Source: Pontimicrobium aquaticum
GTDB taxonomy: Bacteria > Bacteroidota > Bacteroidia > Flavobacteriales > Flavobacteriaceae
Length of the DNA stretch: 64,000 nucleotides
NCBI RefSeq assembly: GCF_005047595.1
Contig: NZ_SUPL01000001.1
Coordinates: forward strand, 62,001 to 126,000
Reading direction: 5' to 3'
In this document: piece by piece, positions 18,000-27,597 of the stretch
Position numbering within the stretch: position 1 is the stretch's first letter
Layout: every line of letters starts with the position of its first letter
The notes under the pieces: model-generated
What the model saw: only the letters and a program-made list of their open reading frames with translations
Told to the model about the DNA's origin: nothing
The model's database searches: none
Position numbers and translations under genes: made by a program

Positions 18000-18924
18000 T
18001 ATTTTGCTCTAGAAAATTTAAGCTAGTGAGTTTATCTTTGCTCAACTGTGCTTTTAAATCATCAATTGAGTTGAATTTTTGCTCGTCTCTTAATCTTTTT
18101 AAAAGCTCAACTTTAATTTTTTGGTTGTAGATATTTTTTTTAAAGTTAAAAAAATGTACTTCGATAGATTGTTTTTCTCCACTTACAGTAGGATTATTAC
18201 CAATATTCATCATGCCATAAACTGTAACATCATCAATTTTAGATTTAACAACGTATGATCCAGTTTTTGGTATAAGTTTATAAGGCTCTTCAATATGGAT
18301 ATTAGCAGTAGGAAACCCTATTTTTTCTCCAAGGTTTTTACCCTTCACAACCTTACCTGTAAGCATAAAGTTATACCCCAAATAAGCATTTGCTGTTTCA
18401 ATATCACCTTGGCTTAATGCCTTTCTGATTTTAGTGGAACTAACTGCTACTTCGTCAATTTCTTGAGCAGATATTTCGGTAACTTTAAACCCATAAACCT
18501 CACCATATTCTCTCAAATTATCTACGTTGGCATTTCTGTTTCTACCAAATCGATGGTCATAACCAATAATAATATGCTTTACATGTAATTTGTTTACAAG
18601 TACATCTCTAACAAATTCTAAAGCACCTAACCGAGAAAAATCTCTTGTGAATTTTTTTATAACTAAGTGGTCTATCCCTAGATTTTCGAGTAATTGTGAT
18701 TTTTCATCAATAATGTTAATCAATTTGATATTTGCATCTTTTTGCAATACCATTCTAGGATGAGGGAAAAAAGTTAGTACTACAGCTTGTAATTTTTCTT
18801 TTTTAGCTATTGTAACAAGTCGCTTAATAATTTTTTGATGACCAATATGCACACCGTCAAATGTACCAATAGTAACTACTGAATCCGTTTTAGGATAGGC
18901 TTCTAAAGTGGTTTTTATTTTCAA
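17992..18924 (-). CDS. ribF: Bifunctional riboflavin kinase / FAD synthetase
   Basis: Makes FMN and then FAD from riboflavin and ATP. 310 residues. The N-terminal adenylyltransferase has VTIGTFDGVHIGHQKII near residues 16-32, IIIGYDHRFGRNRNANV near 118 and the SSTKIRKAL motif near 165. The C-terminal flavokinase has VVKGKNLGEKIGFPTANI near 193 and MNIGNNPTVSG with EVHFFNF. Both domains are complete. It follows the M43 protease gene by 5 bp and overlaps the HTTM gene by 8. Confidence 0.97.
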   Translation of the reverse strand: MKIKTTLEAYPKTDSVVTIGTFDGVHIGHQKIIKRLVTIAKKEKLQAVVLTFFPHPRMVLQKDANIKLINIIDEKSQLLENLGIDHLVIKKFTRDFSRLGALEFVRDVLVNKLHVKHIIIGYDHRFGRNRNANVDNLREYGEVYGFKVTEISAQEIDEVAVSSTKIRKALSQGDIETANAYLGYNFMLTGKVVKGKNLGEKIGFPTANIHIEEPYKLIPKTGSYVVKSKIDDVTVYGMMNIGNNPTVSGEKQSIEVHFFNFKKNIYNQKIKVELLKRLRDEQKFNSIDDLKAQLSKDKLTSLNFLEQNNV

Positions 18925-18929
18925 CTAGT

Positions 18930-20891
18930 CTATTTTTTAATAAATGGCAATGATAAGGAAGCTCCTTGTTTTATTATCTTAATAAAATACATCCCGTTAC
19001 TTAAGCCTGAAACATTTACTTTAAGTTCAGATATCTTATTAATTTTCTTTTCATTAACTAACTGACCTAACATATTATAAACCTTAAAAGCATCTGGTAA
19101 GTCATTTCCGTTAGCTAATTTTATATTTAAAACCTCCATAGCTGGATTAGGATAAACTGACACTTTATTATTTGTAAAATAGGTATCTGTACTAAGCGTA
19201 GCTGTTGAAATTTTTGTAGCTTCAGATGATTCAAACTCACCTCCTGTAACTATTACAGTATTATCATCTGTTTTTAACTCATAAGAACCGTTTCCAAAAG
19301 GACCACAACATATACCATCATCTGCTGAGTCAAAAATAGTAAAGGTGTAGCATTCATTTGAAATAACATCAAAAGATTCATTAATAGTAACGTTATCCAA
19401 ATGTGGTCCTCCACTGTATAATATTACACCATTACCATCTTTAAAATTCCAAGTAGTTTCGCCACCAAAGCCATCAGTATTTAAAGTTAGATGTATTTGT
19501 GTTGTTGTTGTATATGATGGGCTAACACTAAATGTAGCATTGGTGTTATTGTTGCAACTTCTTAAATCAGAACTTCCATTAGGGTTAGATATTGATGCAT
19601 TAAAGGTGTGGTTTCCAAATGAAGAAATTATTGCAGGTAAATTAACAACTTCAAACTCACCATATGCCAAAGACCCAGACCAATTGTAATTTGATGTACT
19701 TCCGCCGTCTTCATTATAAGAAACTGTAGCAGATGTTAATGTGGTTGTTCCCCAATTTGTTATTCGTACTGACGTAGTTACACTTACTCCACAATCTTCA
19801 ACTGCAATACCTTCAATTTCTACACTAGCATCATCATTTACTGAGGCCAACGGTGTACAAACATTTGATGTGGTTGTTGTTGGTCTATTAGCAGAGCCTG
19901 TTATTGTTGCTATAATTCTTGCTTTTTGGTCGTTTGTAAATACATTCATACATGAGTCTTGGCTATAATCCATGTAATTTTCAACCATGTCAACTTGACC
20001 TTGAGGGCAAGAATCATTTCCAATATTACAGTTACTATTGTTTGATGAAGAGCTAGCTACAGCAGGTGTGTCATCACATAAATCTCCTCCATTAACTTCG
20101 GCGCAACCTCCTTGAAATGTATGATAAAGACCCAAATAATGTCCTACTTCATGTGTTGTTGTTCTTCCTAAATTAAAATCTCCTGAAATGGTAACATTTG
20201 GGTCATCATCTGTACCAAAATACTGATACCCAACGACAACACCATCTGTATCTGCTGGTCCATTTGGAAACTGTGCAAATCCTAATAAAGTATTATTCTC
20301 AAAATTTACAGACCATATATTTAAATACTTTGATGGATCCCAAATAGTGGCTGGCTTTAAAACAGTATCTGTATTGCCTCCAGGTCCAGACCAACTGGTA
20401 CTGGTCGCAGACATATCAACTCTATTAATCCCATTTGTTACACAACCATCTGGTGTTTGTTGTGCCAAACAGAATTCAACCTCAACGTCAGCACCATCTA
20501 AATTAAGGTTAAAGCCTCTAGTACCAGACATTCTTCTATAATCTTCATTTAATACTTGTATTTGAGATAACACCTGAGCATCTGAAATATTTACACCAGT
20601 ACCAATAGCTTCTCCATTATGAATTACATGAACTACCACAGGAATTGTATAAATAACTCTCCTATTTGCGGATGGAGTTATACTACTATTCCTTGCTTTA
20701 TTTAATTGAATTTGTTTGCTGAGGTTTTTTTCAAATGCTTTACCACCCATCATATTTGGGTACTTCTTTAACAGCAGTTTGTTATACTCATCAGTAGCAC
20801 AGCCTGTGAAGTCTTCTTGAGCAATCATTACTATACTTGATAGCAAAAACCCTAAAAACAAACTAGTACGTATTGTTTTCTTAAAATCCAT
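18930..20891 (-). CDS. Secreted M43-type (pappalysin-like) zinc metalloprotease with T9SS sorting domain
   Basis: 653 residues. A signal peptide ends near MIAQ (residue 25). The catalytic domain at about residues 75-330 has the zinc motif HEVGHYLGLYH at 247-257, i.e. HExxHxxGxxH, and a Met-turn region ENYMDYSQDSCMNVF near 305. A CARDB-like beta domain and a domain around YTFTIFDSADDGICCG follow. The last 75 or so residues are a T9SS type A sorting domain (VYPNPAMEVLNIKL to GMYFIKI), predicting outer-membrane passage by the type IX system and release or surface anchoring. It is upstream of ribF by 5 bp; the functional link is unclear. Confidence 0.92.
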   Translation of the reverse strand: MDFKKTIRTSLFLGFLLSSIVMIAQEDFTGCATDEYNKLLLKKYPNMMGGKAFEKNLSKQIQLNKARNSSITPSANRRVIYTIPVVVHVIHNGEAIGTGVNISDAQVLSQIQVLNEDYRRMSGTRGFNLNLDGADVEVEFCLAQQTPDGCVTNGINRVDMSATSTSWSGPGGNTDTVLKPATIWDPSKYLNIWSVNFENNTLLGFAQFPNGPADTDGVVVGYQYFGTDDDPNVTISGDFNLGRTTTHEVGHYLGLYHTFQGGCAEVNGGDLCDDTPAVASSSSNNSNCNIGNDSCPQGQVDMVENYMDYSQDSCMNVFTNDQKARIIATITGSANRPTTTTSNVCTPLASVNDDASVEIEGIAVEDCGVSVTTSVRITNWGTTTLTSATVSYNEDGGSTSNYNWSGSLAYGEFEVVNLPAIISSFGNHTFNASISNPNGSSDLRSCNNNTNATFSVSPSYTTTTQIHLTLNTDGFGGETTWNFKDGNGVILYSGGPHLDNVTINESFDVISNECYTFTIFDSADDGICCGPFGNGSYELKTDDNTVIVTGGEFESSEATKISTATLSTDTYFTNNKVSVYPNPAMEVLNIKLANGNDLPDAFKVYNMLGQLVNEKKINKISELKVNVSGLSNGMYFIKIIKQGASLSLPFIKK

Positions 20892-20940
20892 AATCTCTAG
20901 GTTAAAGTACTTAATAGCAGCTATAAAGTTACTGATTTTT

Positions 20941-21573
20941 TTATTTACCGTTAAAGTTGTTCATCGTATTATTGATGCCAGACAACGCAAAAGACTTGAT
21001 TATTTCAGTGCTTTTTTCAAGTCGCTCGTCTAACTTGTCATTTTCTTCATGAGTCCATTCGCCCAAAACATAATCCACCTGACGACCTTTCCCAAAGTTG
21101 TCACTAATACCAAATCTAAACCTATTATATTTAGTTGTGTTTAATTTTTCTTGTATGTCTTTTAGTCCGTTGTGCCCACCGTCGCTTCCTTTGGTTTTAA
21201 CCCTTAAGGTTCCAAACGGTAAATTTAAATCGTCAGTAATTATTAGAAGGTTTTCAATTGGAATTCTCTCCTTTTCTAACCAATATTTAACTGCTTTACC
21301 GCTTAAATTCATGTAGGTATTTGGTTTAATAAAAATAAAAGTTCTTCCTTTTAATTTATAGTCTGCTCTATCTGCAAGTTTTACAGTTTCAAAAACTAAC
21401 TCTTCTTTTGAAGCAAAAAAATCAAGAATCTTAAACCCAATATTATGTCTTGTATTTTGGTATTTCTCACCTATATTTCCTAAACCTACTACTAAAAACT
21501 TTTTCATTAGTGACGTATCCTCTTTTGAGGATTGTTTGTTGTTTTTATAAAACCAATTTAATAGCTTACACAT
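20941..21573 (-). CDS. pth: Peptidyl-tRNA hydrolase
   Basis: Cleaves peptidyl-tRNA released from stalled ribosomes. Core motifs: FLVVGLGNIGEKYQNTRHNI with the catalytic His in NTRHNIGF, KPNTYMNLSGKAV, DDLNLPFGTLRVKTKGS and GGHNGLKDI. The frame opens at 21573 with a 22-residue extension (MCKLLNWFYKNNKQ...). An internal ATG at 21507 (MKKFLVVGLGN) gives the canonical 188-residue enzyme. Some flavobacterial Pth entries carry similar extensions, so both starts are possible. Confidence 0.95.
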   Translation of the reverse strand: MCKLLNWFYKNNKQSSKEDTSLMKKFLVVGLGNIGEKYQNTRHNIGFKILDFFASKEELVFETVKLADRADYKLKGRTFIFIKPNTYMNLSGKAVKYWLEKERIPIENLLIITDDLNLPFGTLRVKTKGSDGGHNGLKDIQEKLNTTKYNRFRFGISDNFGKGRQVDYVLGEWTHEENDKLDERLEKSTEIIKSFALSGINNTMNNFNGK

Positions 21574-21600
21574 TTTTAAATACTATAATTGTGTAAAAAT

Positions 21601-21640
21601 AAAAAAGCATCCTGAAATTAACAGAATGCTTTTATTTTTT
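21601..21640 (-). terminator. Terminator of the prs-rplY transcript
   Basis: AAAGCATCCTG pairs with CAGAATGCTTT with one mismatch around a short AT loop, and T-rich runs follow on the minus strand. It lies 18 bp past the rplY stop and before the pth start, so pth needs its own promoter or readthrough. Confidence 0.65.
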
Positions 21641-21657
21641 ATTGAAAGACTAAGAAA

Positions 21658-22284
21658 TTATTCTTGAGTTGCTTCTGCTGCAGGAGTTTCTTCTCCTTCA
21701 ACTCCTTCTTCATCTTCATCTTCGTCTTCGATATCAACAGATACTCTTGAACGCTTCACTTGACATACTACTGTATTGTCCGAATGTAAAAATTTATACG
21801 CTTCATTTTCTAACTCAGTAATATAAAGCTTACTACCTATTTTTAATTTAGTGATGTCTGCTTCGATAAAATCTGGAAGGTTAGTTGGTAGTGCTTTTAC
21901 TCTAAGTTTACGTCTATTTCTTCTTAGGTTTCCACCATTTTTCACACCAATTGAGTTCCCTACGATACGTACTGGAATATCCATTGAGATTTCTTTATCT
22001 TCAAATAATTGATAGAAATCTATGTGTAAAATTCTGTCTGTTACTGGATGAAATTGAATATCCTGCAATACTGCATTATAGTTTTCATCTCCTAAAGCAA
22101 TCACAACTGTATGCGCATTAGGCGTATAAACCAGTTTAGAGAATGCCAATTCAGTTGCTGAGAAATGTACTGGCTTGTCTCCTCCGTATAATACGCAAGG
22201 AACCTCTCCAGCATTACGTAAGGCTTTTGTTGCTTTTTTGCCTACGCTTTCTCTTTTCGATCCATTGATTGTAATTGATTTCAT
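21658..22284 (-). CDS. rplY: 50S ribosomal protein L25 / general stress protein Ctc
   Basis: 5S-rRNA-binding ribosomal protein of the two-domain TL5/CTC form. 208 residues: N-terminal L25 domain ([54 protein letters not shown]) and C-terminal beta domain from about residue 98 ([17 protein letters not shown]). An acidic tail ([14 protein letters not shown]) follows. It sits downstream of prs, 61 bp away, the order seen across Bacteroidota, with pth next. Confidence 0.97.
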   Translation of the reverse strand: MKSITINGSKRESVGKKATKALRNAGEVPCVLYGGDKPVHFSATELAFSKLVYTPNAHTVVIALGDENYNAVLQDIQFHPVTDRILHIDFYQLFEDKEISMDIPVRIVGNSIGVKNGGNLRRNRRKLRVKALPTNLPDFIEADITKLKIGSKLYITELENEAYKFLHSDNTVVCQVKRSRVSVDIEDEDEDEEGVEGEETPAAEATQE

Positions 22285-22325
22285 TTTGAAATTGTATATA
22301 AATTAATTTAATTATTCACTTTTTT

Positions 22326-22350
22326 GGTAGCTGAGCTAGTCGAAGCTACA
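22326..22350. repeat. Short REP-like hairpin overlapping the prs stop codon
   Basis: GTAGCT...AGCTAC arms enclose GAGCTAGTCGA, so the unit reads GGTAGCTGAGCTAGTCGAAG and then CTACA. This resembles the flavobacterial TGAGC..AGTCGAAGC repeat. The prs stop (TAG on the minus strand, 22348-22346) lies in its right arm, so the element forms the end of the gene and the start of the prs-rplY spacer. Confidence 0.5.
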
Positions 22351-23287
22351 TTATAAATTTTGAGCTGATTGATTTGTTATGATGTACTTTATGCATTACA
22401 TCGGCAAATAAATCGGCACAACTTAATACTCTTATTTTGCTACTTTTTTGTGACAACGGAATAGAATCGGTTACGATTAATTCTTCTAGCTTAGAATTTT
22501 CTATTTTTTCGTAAGCATTACCTGACAATATTGGGTGTGTACATATTGCACGAACACTTAATGCGCCTCGCTCCATCATCACATCGGCCGCTTTGGTTAA
22601 GGTTCCTGCTGTATCAACCATATCATCTACAAGTACTACATTTTTACCTTCTACATTACCTATTAATTCCATGTGCGAAATTACATTGGCCTTAGCACGT
22701 TGCTTATAACAAATCACTACCTCACTTTCTAAAGCTTTAGAATATGCGTAAGCCCTTTTAGAGCCTCCCATATCTGGTGATGCTATGGTAAGGTTGTCAA
22801 GATTTAAACTCTTTAGATATGGCAAAAAGATCGTTGATGCAAATAAATGATCAACTGGTTTTTCAAAAAATCCTTGAATTTGGTCGGCATGCAAATCCAT
22901 TGTAATAATTCTAGTTGCACCAGCTGTTTCTAACATTTTAGCTACTAATTTAGCAGCTATTGGCACTCTAGGTTTATCTTTTCTATCTTGTCTTGCCCAA
23001 CCAAAATATGGTATAACTGCTGTTATATGTCTTGCCGAAGCACGCTTTGCAGCGTCTAACATTAGCAATAGTTCCATTAAGTTTTGAGGTCCTGGGTTTG
23101 TTGACCCAATAATGAATACTCTAGCGCCTCGAACTGATTCTTCAAATGAAGGTTGAAATTCTCCATCACTATAAGTAGATGTTATCACATTTCCTAAATC
23201 TTCACCATAAGCTTTAGCAATGTTTTTTGCTAACTCAGTACTTTGAGTACAGGCAAATATTTTGGCTTGTGTTTTTATTTTTGTCAT
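22346..23287 (-). CDS. prs: Ribose-phosphate pyrophosphokinase (PRPP synthase)
   Basis: Makes PRPP from ribose-5-phosphate and ATP for nucleotide, histidine and tryptophan synthesis. 313 residues. Visible motifs: YSDGEFQPSFEESVRG (ribose-phosphate loop), ITMDLHADQIQGFFEKPVDH (metal site) near 130-149, and the PRPP loop NVVLVDDMVDTAGTLTKAAD near 215-235. Length matches class I enzymes. First gene of the prs-rplY operon, with a good promoter at 23340-23367. Confidence 0.98.
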   Translation of the reverse strand: MTKIKTQAKIFACTQSTELAKNIAKAYGEDLGNVITSTYSDGEFQPSFEESVRGARVFIIGSTNPGPQNLMELLLMLDAAKRASARHITAVIPYFGWARQDRKDKPRVPIAAKLVAKMLETAGATRIITMDLHADQIQGFFEKPVDHLFASTIFLPYLKSLNLDNLTIASPDMGGSKRAYAYSKALESEVVICYKQRAKANVISHMELIGNVEGKNVVLVDDMVDTAGTLTKAADVMMERGALSVRAICTHPILSGNAYEKIENSKLEELIVTDSIPLSQKSSKIRVLSCADLFADVMHKVHHNKSISSKFIM

Positions 23288-23339
23288 GACTAACTTCTTG
23301 TTAATGAATCAAAAAAGACTACTTATTTTAAATGAGGTG

Positions 23340-23367
23340 CAAATTTAGGGATTTATTTGAATTCCAA
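23340..23367 (-). promoter_or_regulatory. prs-rplY promoter
   Basis: Minus strand TTG (23367-23365), 17 bp, TAAATTTG (23347-23340), which matches the Bacteroidota consensus. It predicts a leader of about 45 nt before the prs ATG at 23287. Confidence 0.65.
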
Positions 23368-23393
23368 AAGGATAAAAGCTACTATTTTAATAG

Positions 23394-23421
23394 TTGAGAG
23401 TTAAATTATTTTTTATTTTTG
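23394..23421 (+). promoter_or_regulatory. tRNA-Leu promoter
   Basis: TTG (23394-23396), 17 bp, TATTTTTG (23414-23421), about 11 bp before the first tRNA base. It overlaps no gene and is divergent from the prs promoter about 30 bp away. Confidence 0.65.
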
Positions 23422-23432
23422 CAATCGATTTA

Positions 23433-23514
23433 GCTCAAGTGGCGGAATTGGTAGACGCGCTGGATTCAAAATCCAGTTTCTTCGGAAGTGTGGGTTCGAT
23501 TCCCACCTTGAGTA
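23433..23514 (+). tRNA. tRNA-Leu (anticodon CAA)
   Basis: 82 nt. The acceptor arm GCTCAAG pairs with CTTGAGT (terminal G-U) and discriminator A is at 23514. The anticodon stem CTGGA/TCCAG carries loop TTCAAAA, so the anticodon is CAA. A long variable arm (TTTCTTCGGAAG) marks a class II tRNA, and the T arm is GTGGG-TTCGATT-CCCAC. CCA is not encoded. It separates the core region from the accessory region to its right. Confidence 0.96.
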
Positions 23515-23520
23515 CAGCTT

Positions 23521-23562
23521 AAAAAGCTTAACACTATAGAAATATAGCTGTTAAGCTTTTTT
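23521..23562 (+). terminator. Terminator of tRNA-Leu
   Basis: AAAAAGCTTAACA (23521-23533) pairs with TGTTAAGCTTTTT (23549-23561) and ends in a T run, 6 nt after the tRNA. The symmetrical A/T flanks would let it work in both directions. Confidence 0.75.
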
Positions 23563-23731
23563 GCTTTTTTATTCACCCCTAATGCAACCCCAGAATCTTA
23601 ATTTTTCGTTTTTTTTAATGTTCATCCTCCAGTTTGGACTTCCTATATTAGACTAGACATTAGGTTGCGAGATTTAGAGTTAGAAAAATTAACTTTGAAT
23701 CATAAAAAAAAGAAACAGAACCTACAGTCCA

Positions 23732-24454
23732 TTATTTAAATCTAATAATTTCAAAGAGGAATTCCTTTTCATAATCGGTTAGTTCTACAAAACAATTTTC
23801 TATAATAGCTTTTAAGTCTTTATTATTAAAGTCATCTATTATAGATGAGGCAATTATTAAAGATGATAAAATTCCACCTATTTTAGATGGGTGACTACCA
23901 TCTTTATCATACAACTCAATATCAGGATATTTCTCTTTTGCAATTTGCCATTTATTCCCTACTGGAATTAAAAAACCTCCACTTTCTTTAGAAGCTTTGA
24001 CATAGGCGTTTATGATTTGAACTTGTTGATTGTAATGTGATTTATTTTTTGCCCAAGTAACAAAGAGTCCTAATTTAGAGTCATGTCTTGTTGTATACTT
24101 AGAAAACCATTTAATGTCTCTTATCAAACCATCAGGATTATCAATTGGACGCATACTTTGATCTTGTAAAATAACATAGTCATACTTGTTTTCTAAAATA
24201 AGCGTTCGAGTCTTTAATCCTCTTTTTTGATGCCAATGATCATCTAACGAAGCACCTTCGGCCGTAGATAAGGCAACCTCAATTGTACTTCCTGCATAAG
24301 TGCCAATAGTTGAAACTGTTTGTGGTATATTTTCCCTAGCGGTATAACTGTTACCAACAAACAATACTTTTATAGTTTTACTTTGTTGCGCACTTAAATT
24401 CGCTGTATTAACAAAGCATACAACACAAATAAACCTTACTATTGTTTTAACCAT
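23732..24454 (-). CDS. Exported SGNH/GDSL-like hydrolase
   Basis: 240 residues with a signal peptide (ending near NLSAQQS). KVLFVGNSYTARENIPQ near residue 29 has the Gly-Asn-Ser block I nucleophile of SGNH enzymes; block V is YDKDGSHPSKIG near residue 195 with the Asp-x-x-His pair. Such proteins deacylate carbohydrates or lipids in the periplasm. The true substrate is unknown. The start overlaps the end of the lipoprotein gene at 24439 by 16 bases, so the two are coupled. First genes after the tRNA on this strand; a 217-bp gap without other features separates it from tRNA-Leu. Confidence 0.8.
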   Translation of the reverse strand: MVKTIVRFICVVCFVNTANLSAQQSKTIKVLFVGNSYTARENIPQTVSTIGTYAGSTIEVALSTAEGASLDDHWHQKRGLKTRTLILENKYDYVILQDQSMRPIDNPDGLIRDIKWFSKYTTRHDSKLGLFVTWAKNKSHYNQQVQIINAYVKASKESGGFLIPVGNKWQIAKEKYPDIELYDKDGSHPSKIGGILSSLIIASSIIDDFNNKDLKAIIENCFVELTDYEKEFLFEIIRFK

Positions 24455-25464
24455 TTAGAAGTTTGTTTACGTAAAGTTATTTCAATAAAACGTTCATTTG
24501 TACCATTTCTTAAAAGTATATTCGCCATGCGACTACCGCCACCAATTCCATCTCTGTACATTAATAAATTTTGGTCAACAATTGTTAATTCAATTTTTGG
24601 TTGGTCATCGTATTGAATAAATAATTTTGAATCTTTCTCAGAAATGGTGACTTTGTTTTCTTTATTATAGTAAGTACCAGTAAATTGATTAATCTCAGAT
24701 TTAGTTAATTTTTTTGGTTCTGGAAATTCAAATTTATTATCAGGAATACTTTCGTTTATAGTTATTGAATTTAATAGGTTTATATTTTTTTCCCTTGGCG
24801 GAAAATAAGATTCAGATCTAAAAGGAATCATAACATTATTTATATCTCTATAATCTTGAAAATAACGTATCATTTCTGCTGTACCTTGAGAAGTTTCAAT
24901 AAATCTACGTGTCTTCCTAATTAACCATAAGTTGTCAACAAAATATACTTCTTCCGTGACGCCTTCTTTACTTGTGTAATCTACCCTATGAAGCTTTTCA
25001 TTTTGTTCAAAAAAAGACTCTATATATTCAGTTTTAACCCCTCTTTCATCTAAATTAAATAAATAAGGGTAATCCTCACCACCTTGATTTATATGCTCTT
25101 CCTGTGGTTGCATATAGGGTGCGAAGGCACCATCATTTTGTGTCCAAGAATAACTACCATTACTAGCAAAAACTAATTTCTGTCCGTACTTTTTTTGATA
25201 AGCTGGTGATTGATAGTAATGTTTTCCTCCTTCTTTCTTTAAACTTAAGAATTGGTTCGATTTAAAAAGACTATCATTTATAAAGATTAGGTTAACCCCA
25301 TTTTCAATTTTAGTTTTTATGTTTCTTAATTTTGCTTTGCCACCATAAGCATTAATAGCCTTGTTTATAATTGTGTTTGCATCAAGGCGTTCTCCTTCTT
25401 TGTTTTGATTTTCACAGCTTACAAACAACACGAGTATTACAAATAATCTTACTAATTTTCTCAT
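24439..25464 (-). CDS. Putative outer-membrane lipoprotein, LolA-like fold possible
   Basis: 341 residues. LVRLFVILVLFVSCENQNKE has a lipobox with Cys at about residue 18. The mature part starts INKAINAYGGKAKLRNIKTK, a pattern seen in Bacteroidota outer-membrane lipoprotein-sorting-like proteins, and ends with a small beta domain (FTGTYYNKENKVTISEKDSK) reminiscent of the C-terminal domain of some serine hydrolases. No enzyme motif. It is upstream of the SGNH hydrolase in a two-gene operon (16-bp overlap). A role in handling a lipid or acylated substrate would fit but is inference. Confidence 0.7.
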   Translation of the reverse strand: MRKLVRLFVILVLFVSCENQNKEGERLDANTIINKAINAYGGKAKLRNIKTKIENGVNLIFINDSLFKSNQFLSLKKEGGKHYYQSPAYQKKYGQKLVFASNGSYSWTQNDGAFAPYMQPQEEHINQGGEDYPYLFNLDERGVKTEYIESFFEQNEKLHRVDYTSKEGVTEEVYFVDNLWLIRKTRRFIETSQGTAEMIRYFQDYRDINNVMIPFRSESYFPPREKNINLLNSITINESIPDNKFEFPEPKKLTKSEINQFTGTYYNKENKVTISEKDSKLFIQYDDQPKIELTIVDQNLLMYRDGIGGGSRMANILLRNGTNERFIEITLRKQTSKWLKQ

Positions 25465-25566
25465 CTATAATTTTTTTAAATTAAAGAACAAAAATATAGT
25501 CAAGGTATGTTAAAAGTTGTTAAATATGGCATTGCTTTTTGCTCATCTTATAACTTGATATAAATT

Positions 25567-26694
25567 TTAATTACGAATTGAGTTTAAATATTGCTTAGGT
25601 GTCTGCTTAGTGAACTTTTTAAAAGCCCTGTTAAAAGTTGATATAGAATTAAACCCAATTTCAATTGAGAGGGCGGAGAATGTATATTCATTAGAAAAAT
25701 CTGTGGCAATTAGTTGTTTTGCCTTTTCTATTCTAAATTCATTTATATAATCTTGAAAATTCAGACTCTTGCATTTATTTATTGCTTGCGAAATATGATG
25801 TACTGGTATGTTTACAAGTTTTGAAACTTCTGATAAAGATAAGCGTTTAATTAAATATGTTTCATTTTTCATGATGTAAACATCTAGAACTTCCATTATT
25901 TTTAAGCATTCTTTTGTATTTAATGAAGAATTTTTATAGGCTTTCTTTTTTGGTAATAAAGAGTTGTAAAATTGCGGGCTTAAATTCGCATAAGATATTA
26001 TTATTATAAGCATACAAAATTGTAAACTTGAAAACGCCCAATAAATCTTGCTTACAAAATGAAAATATGACGACAGTACAAAAAAGCTAATATTTATAAA
26101 GTAAATAACCGAATAATAGATTATAAAAAAACGAATCCAAAAAAGGCGTTTGCTCTTTACCTCATTATAATTTTTTTCCTTTCTAAACAAATAAATTATT
26201 GAAACTATTAGATATAAAACTGGATGAATAAGCCATAAGTCATTTAATGATACCGTTGCATTTGCTGGTATTTGTAAATTATTATCTAAGGCATAATAAT
26301 ATTCATTTAAAAAATTTAATTTATAGACAACGTCACGACTAATTTCATTGAAAATATTTTCAATATTTTTTATAAAGAAAACAACTAAATGTAAACCATC
26401 ATACCAATGAAATTTGAAATTTGATTTAGTACTTGATTTAATTAAAAAGTAAATGACAGGGCCTTTTAAATAGGTAAATAAAGACGCCCAACCAACTAAG
26501 AATGGGTATTGTAGCATTAAGCGTGAATAAACAAACAGATCGTGAGTTAAATCAAAAGCAAAAATTAAAAGTAATGTGATAAGTAAATAAGAAGTAATAG
26601 ACTTTTTATCATCTTTTATAAAATAAATAATCGATAAAAAAGCGCACTGCCCAATACAAAATATCCCCAAAACGATTATCCAATCTAAGTTCAT
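25567..26694 (-). CDS. Membrane-anchored AraC-family transcriptional regulator
   Basis: 375 residues. The first 240 contain about six or seven membrane helices (WIIVLGIFCIGQCAFLSIIY and so on) and the last 110 or so an AraC DNA-binding domain with two HTHs (LSLSEVSKLVNIPVHHISQA, then FSALSIEIGFNSISTFNRAF and KKFTKQTPKQYL). Same architecture as the protein at 40811. In this class a membrane or periplasmic signal is thought to control the DNA-binding domain. It lies upstream of the lipoprotein/SGNH operon on the same strand and may control it; about 100 bp separates them. Confidence 0.87.
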   Translation of the reverse strand: MNLDWIIVLGIFCIGQCAFLSIIYFIKDDKKSITSYLLITLLLIFAFDLTHDLFVYSRLMLQYPFLVGWASLFTYLKGPVIYFLIKSSTKSNFKFHWYDGLHLVVFFIKNIENIFNEISRDVVYKLNFLNEYYYALDNNLQIPANATVSLNDLWLIHPVLYLIVSIIYLFRKEKNYNEVKSKRLFWIRFFIIYYSVIYFINISFFVLSSYFHFVSKIYWAFSSLQFCMLIIIISYANLSPQFYNSLLPKKKAYKNSSLNTKECLKIMEVLDVYIMKNETYLIKRLSLSEVSKLVNIPVHHISQAINKCKSLNFQDYINEFRIEKAKQLIATDFSNEYTFSALSIEIGFNSISTFNRAFKKFTKQTPKQYLNSIRN

Positions 26695-26886
26695 CTTAGC
26701 AAAAAAACCAATTATTTTTTAAGTAAAATAATAATAAATATCAAATACTTTAAATTAAATGTTATGATTACTCCTTCCTTTAGAATAATGAATACCTCTG
26801 ATAGTTTTAATGATAAAACGACCTCTATTTGTTAGACGTCAGCAAAAAGTTTGTATGATTCTTAAGTTTTTCAAAGCACTGGAGAA

Positions 26887-27597
26887 TTATAATCCATAAT
26901 ACCTCAACACAAATGAGGAGGTATCTATTAAAGCATGTACAAAAATGAGAGGCCAAATATTACGCCCATTAATTATGTATATAATTCCAAAAAGTAAACC
27001 TATAGAAAAGACAACAATACTACCATGGCCTCCTGAAAAATAGAAGTGTCTTAAACCCCAAAATAAAGCAGGTAATAAGATGGCAATAGCAATACCCATT
27101 TTTTTATTAATTAGTTTTTCTATGGCATTCACAAAAAAGCCTCTGTAAACAATTTCTTCACCAAATCCTCCAGCGGCTATTCCAAGTGTAACCCAAGAAA
27201 GAGTCAGACCGATGTTACCTTCTAAGTTTCCAAATCGAATATTTTCTCTCGGAAGCTTTTCAAAGAAAATATTAGCAAGCTTCCCTGCAAAAATTATCAC
27301 AAATAAAGCAATCACAAGGGTAATAAAAATCCATAATATAGTTTTTAACCATTCTTTTTTAAAGCCTAAAAGTCGCCAAGTAATATTATTCTTTTTATTA
27401 TAATACCAAACTGCAACTAGACCAAAAAACAAAGAAATAGGCCCTGCAACTTGCCATGCAATAAAGTCAAAAATAAATCTCATGGAGTTAAGTAGTACAA
27501 AGACTATAACAACTTGATTAAGCAGTTTCTTATTATTAATATCCTCATACGGATTTTTACTCTTACTGAATAATTTGAAGGGCTTCTTGTTAGTCAT
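26887..27597 (-). CDS. CPBP-family intramembrane metalloprotease
   Basis: 236 residues with six to eight membrane helices. The CPBP (Rce1-like) motifs are all present: EEIVYRGFF near residue 147, FWGLRHFYFSGGH near 182 and FVHALIDTS near 220, which supply the Glu-Glu, His and His/Asp metal-site residues. Bacterial members process peptides or give self-immunity to bacteriocins. The start overlaps the XRE regulator stop by 8 bases, and the small membrane protein gene precedes that, forming one operon. Confidence 0.9.
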   Translation of the reverse strand: MTNKKPFKLFSKSKNPYEDINNKKLLNQVVIVFVLLNSMRFIFDFIAWQVAGPISLFFGLVAVWYYNKKNNITWRLLGFKKEWLKTILWIFITLVIALFVIIFAGKLANIFFEKLPRENIRFGNLEGNIGLTLSWVTLGIAAGGFGEEIVYRGFFVNAIEKLINKKMGIAIAILLPALFWGLRHFYFSGGHGSIVVFSIGLLFGIIYIINGRNIWPLIFVHALIDTSSFVLRYYGL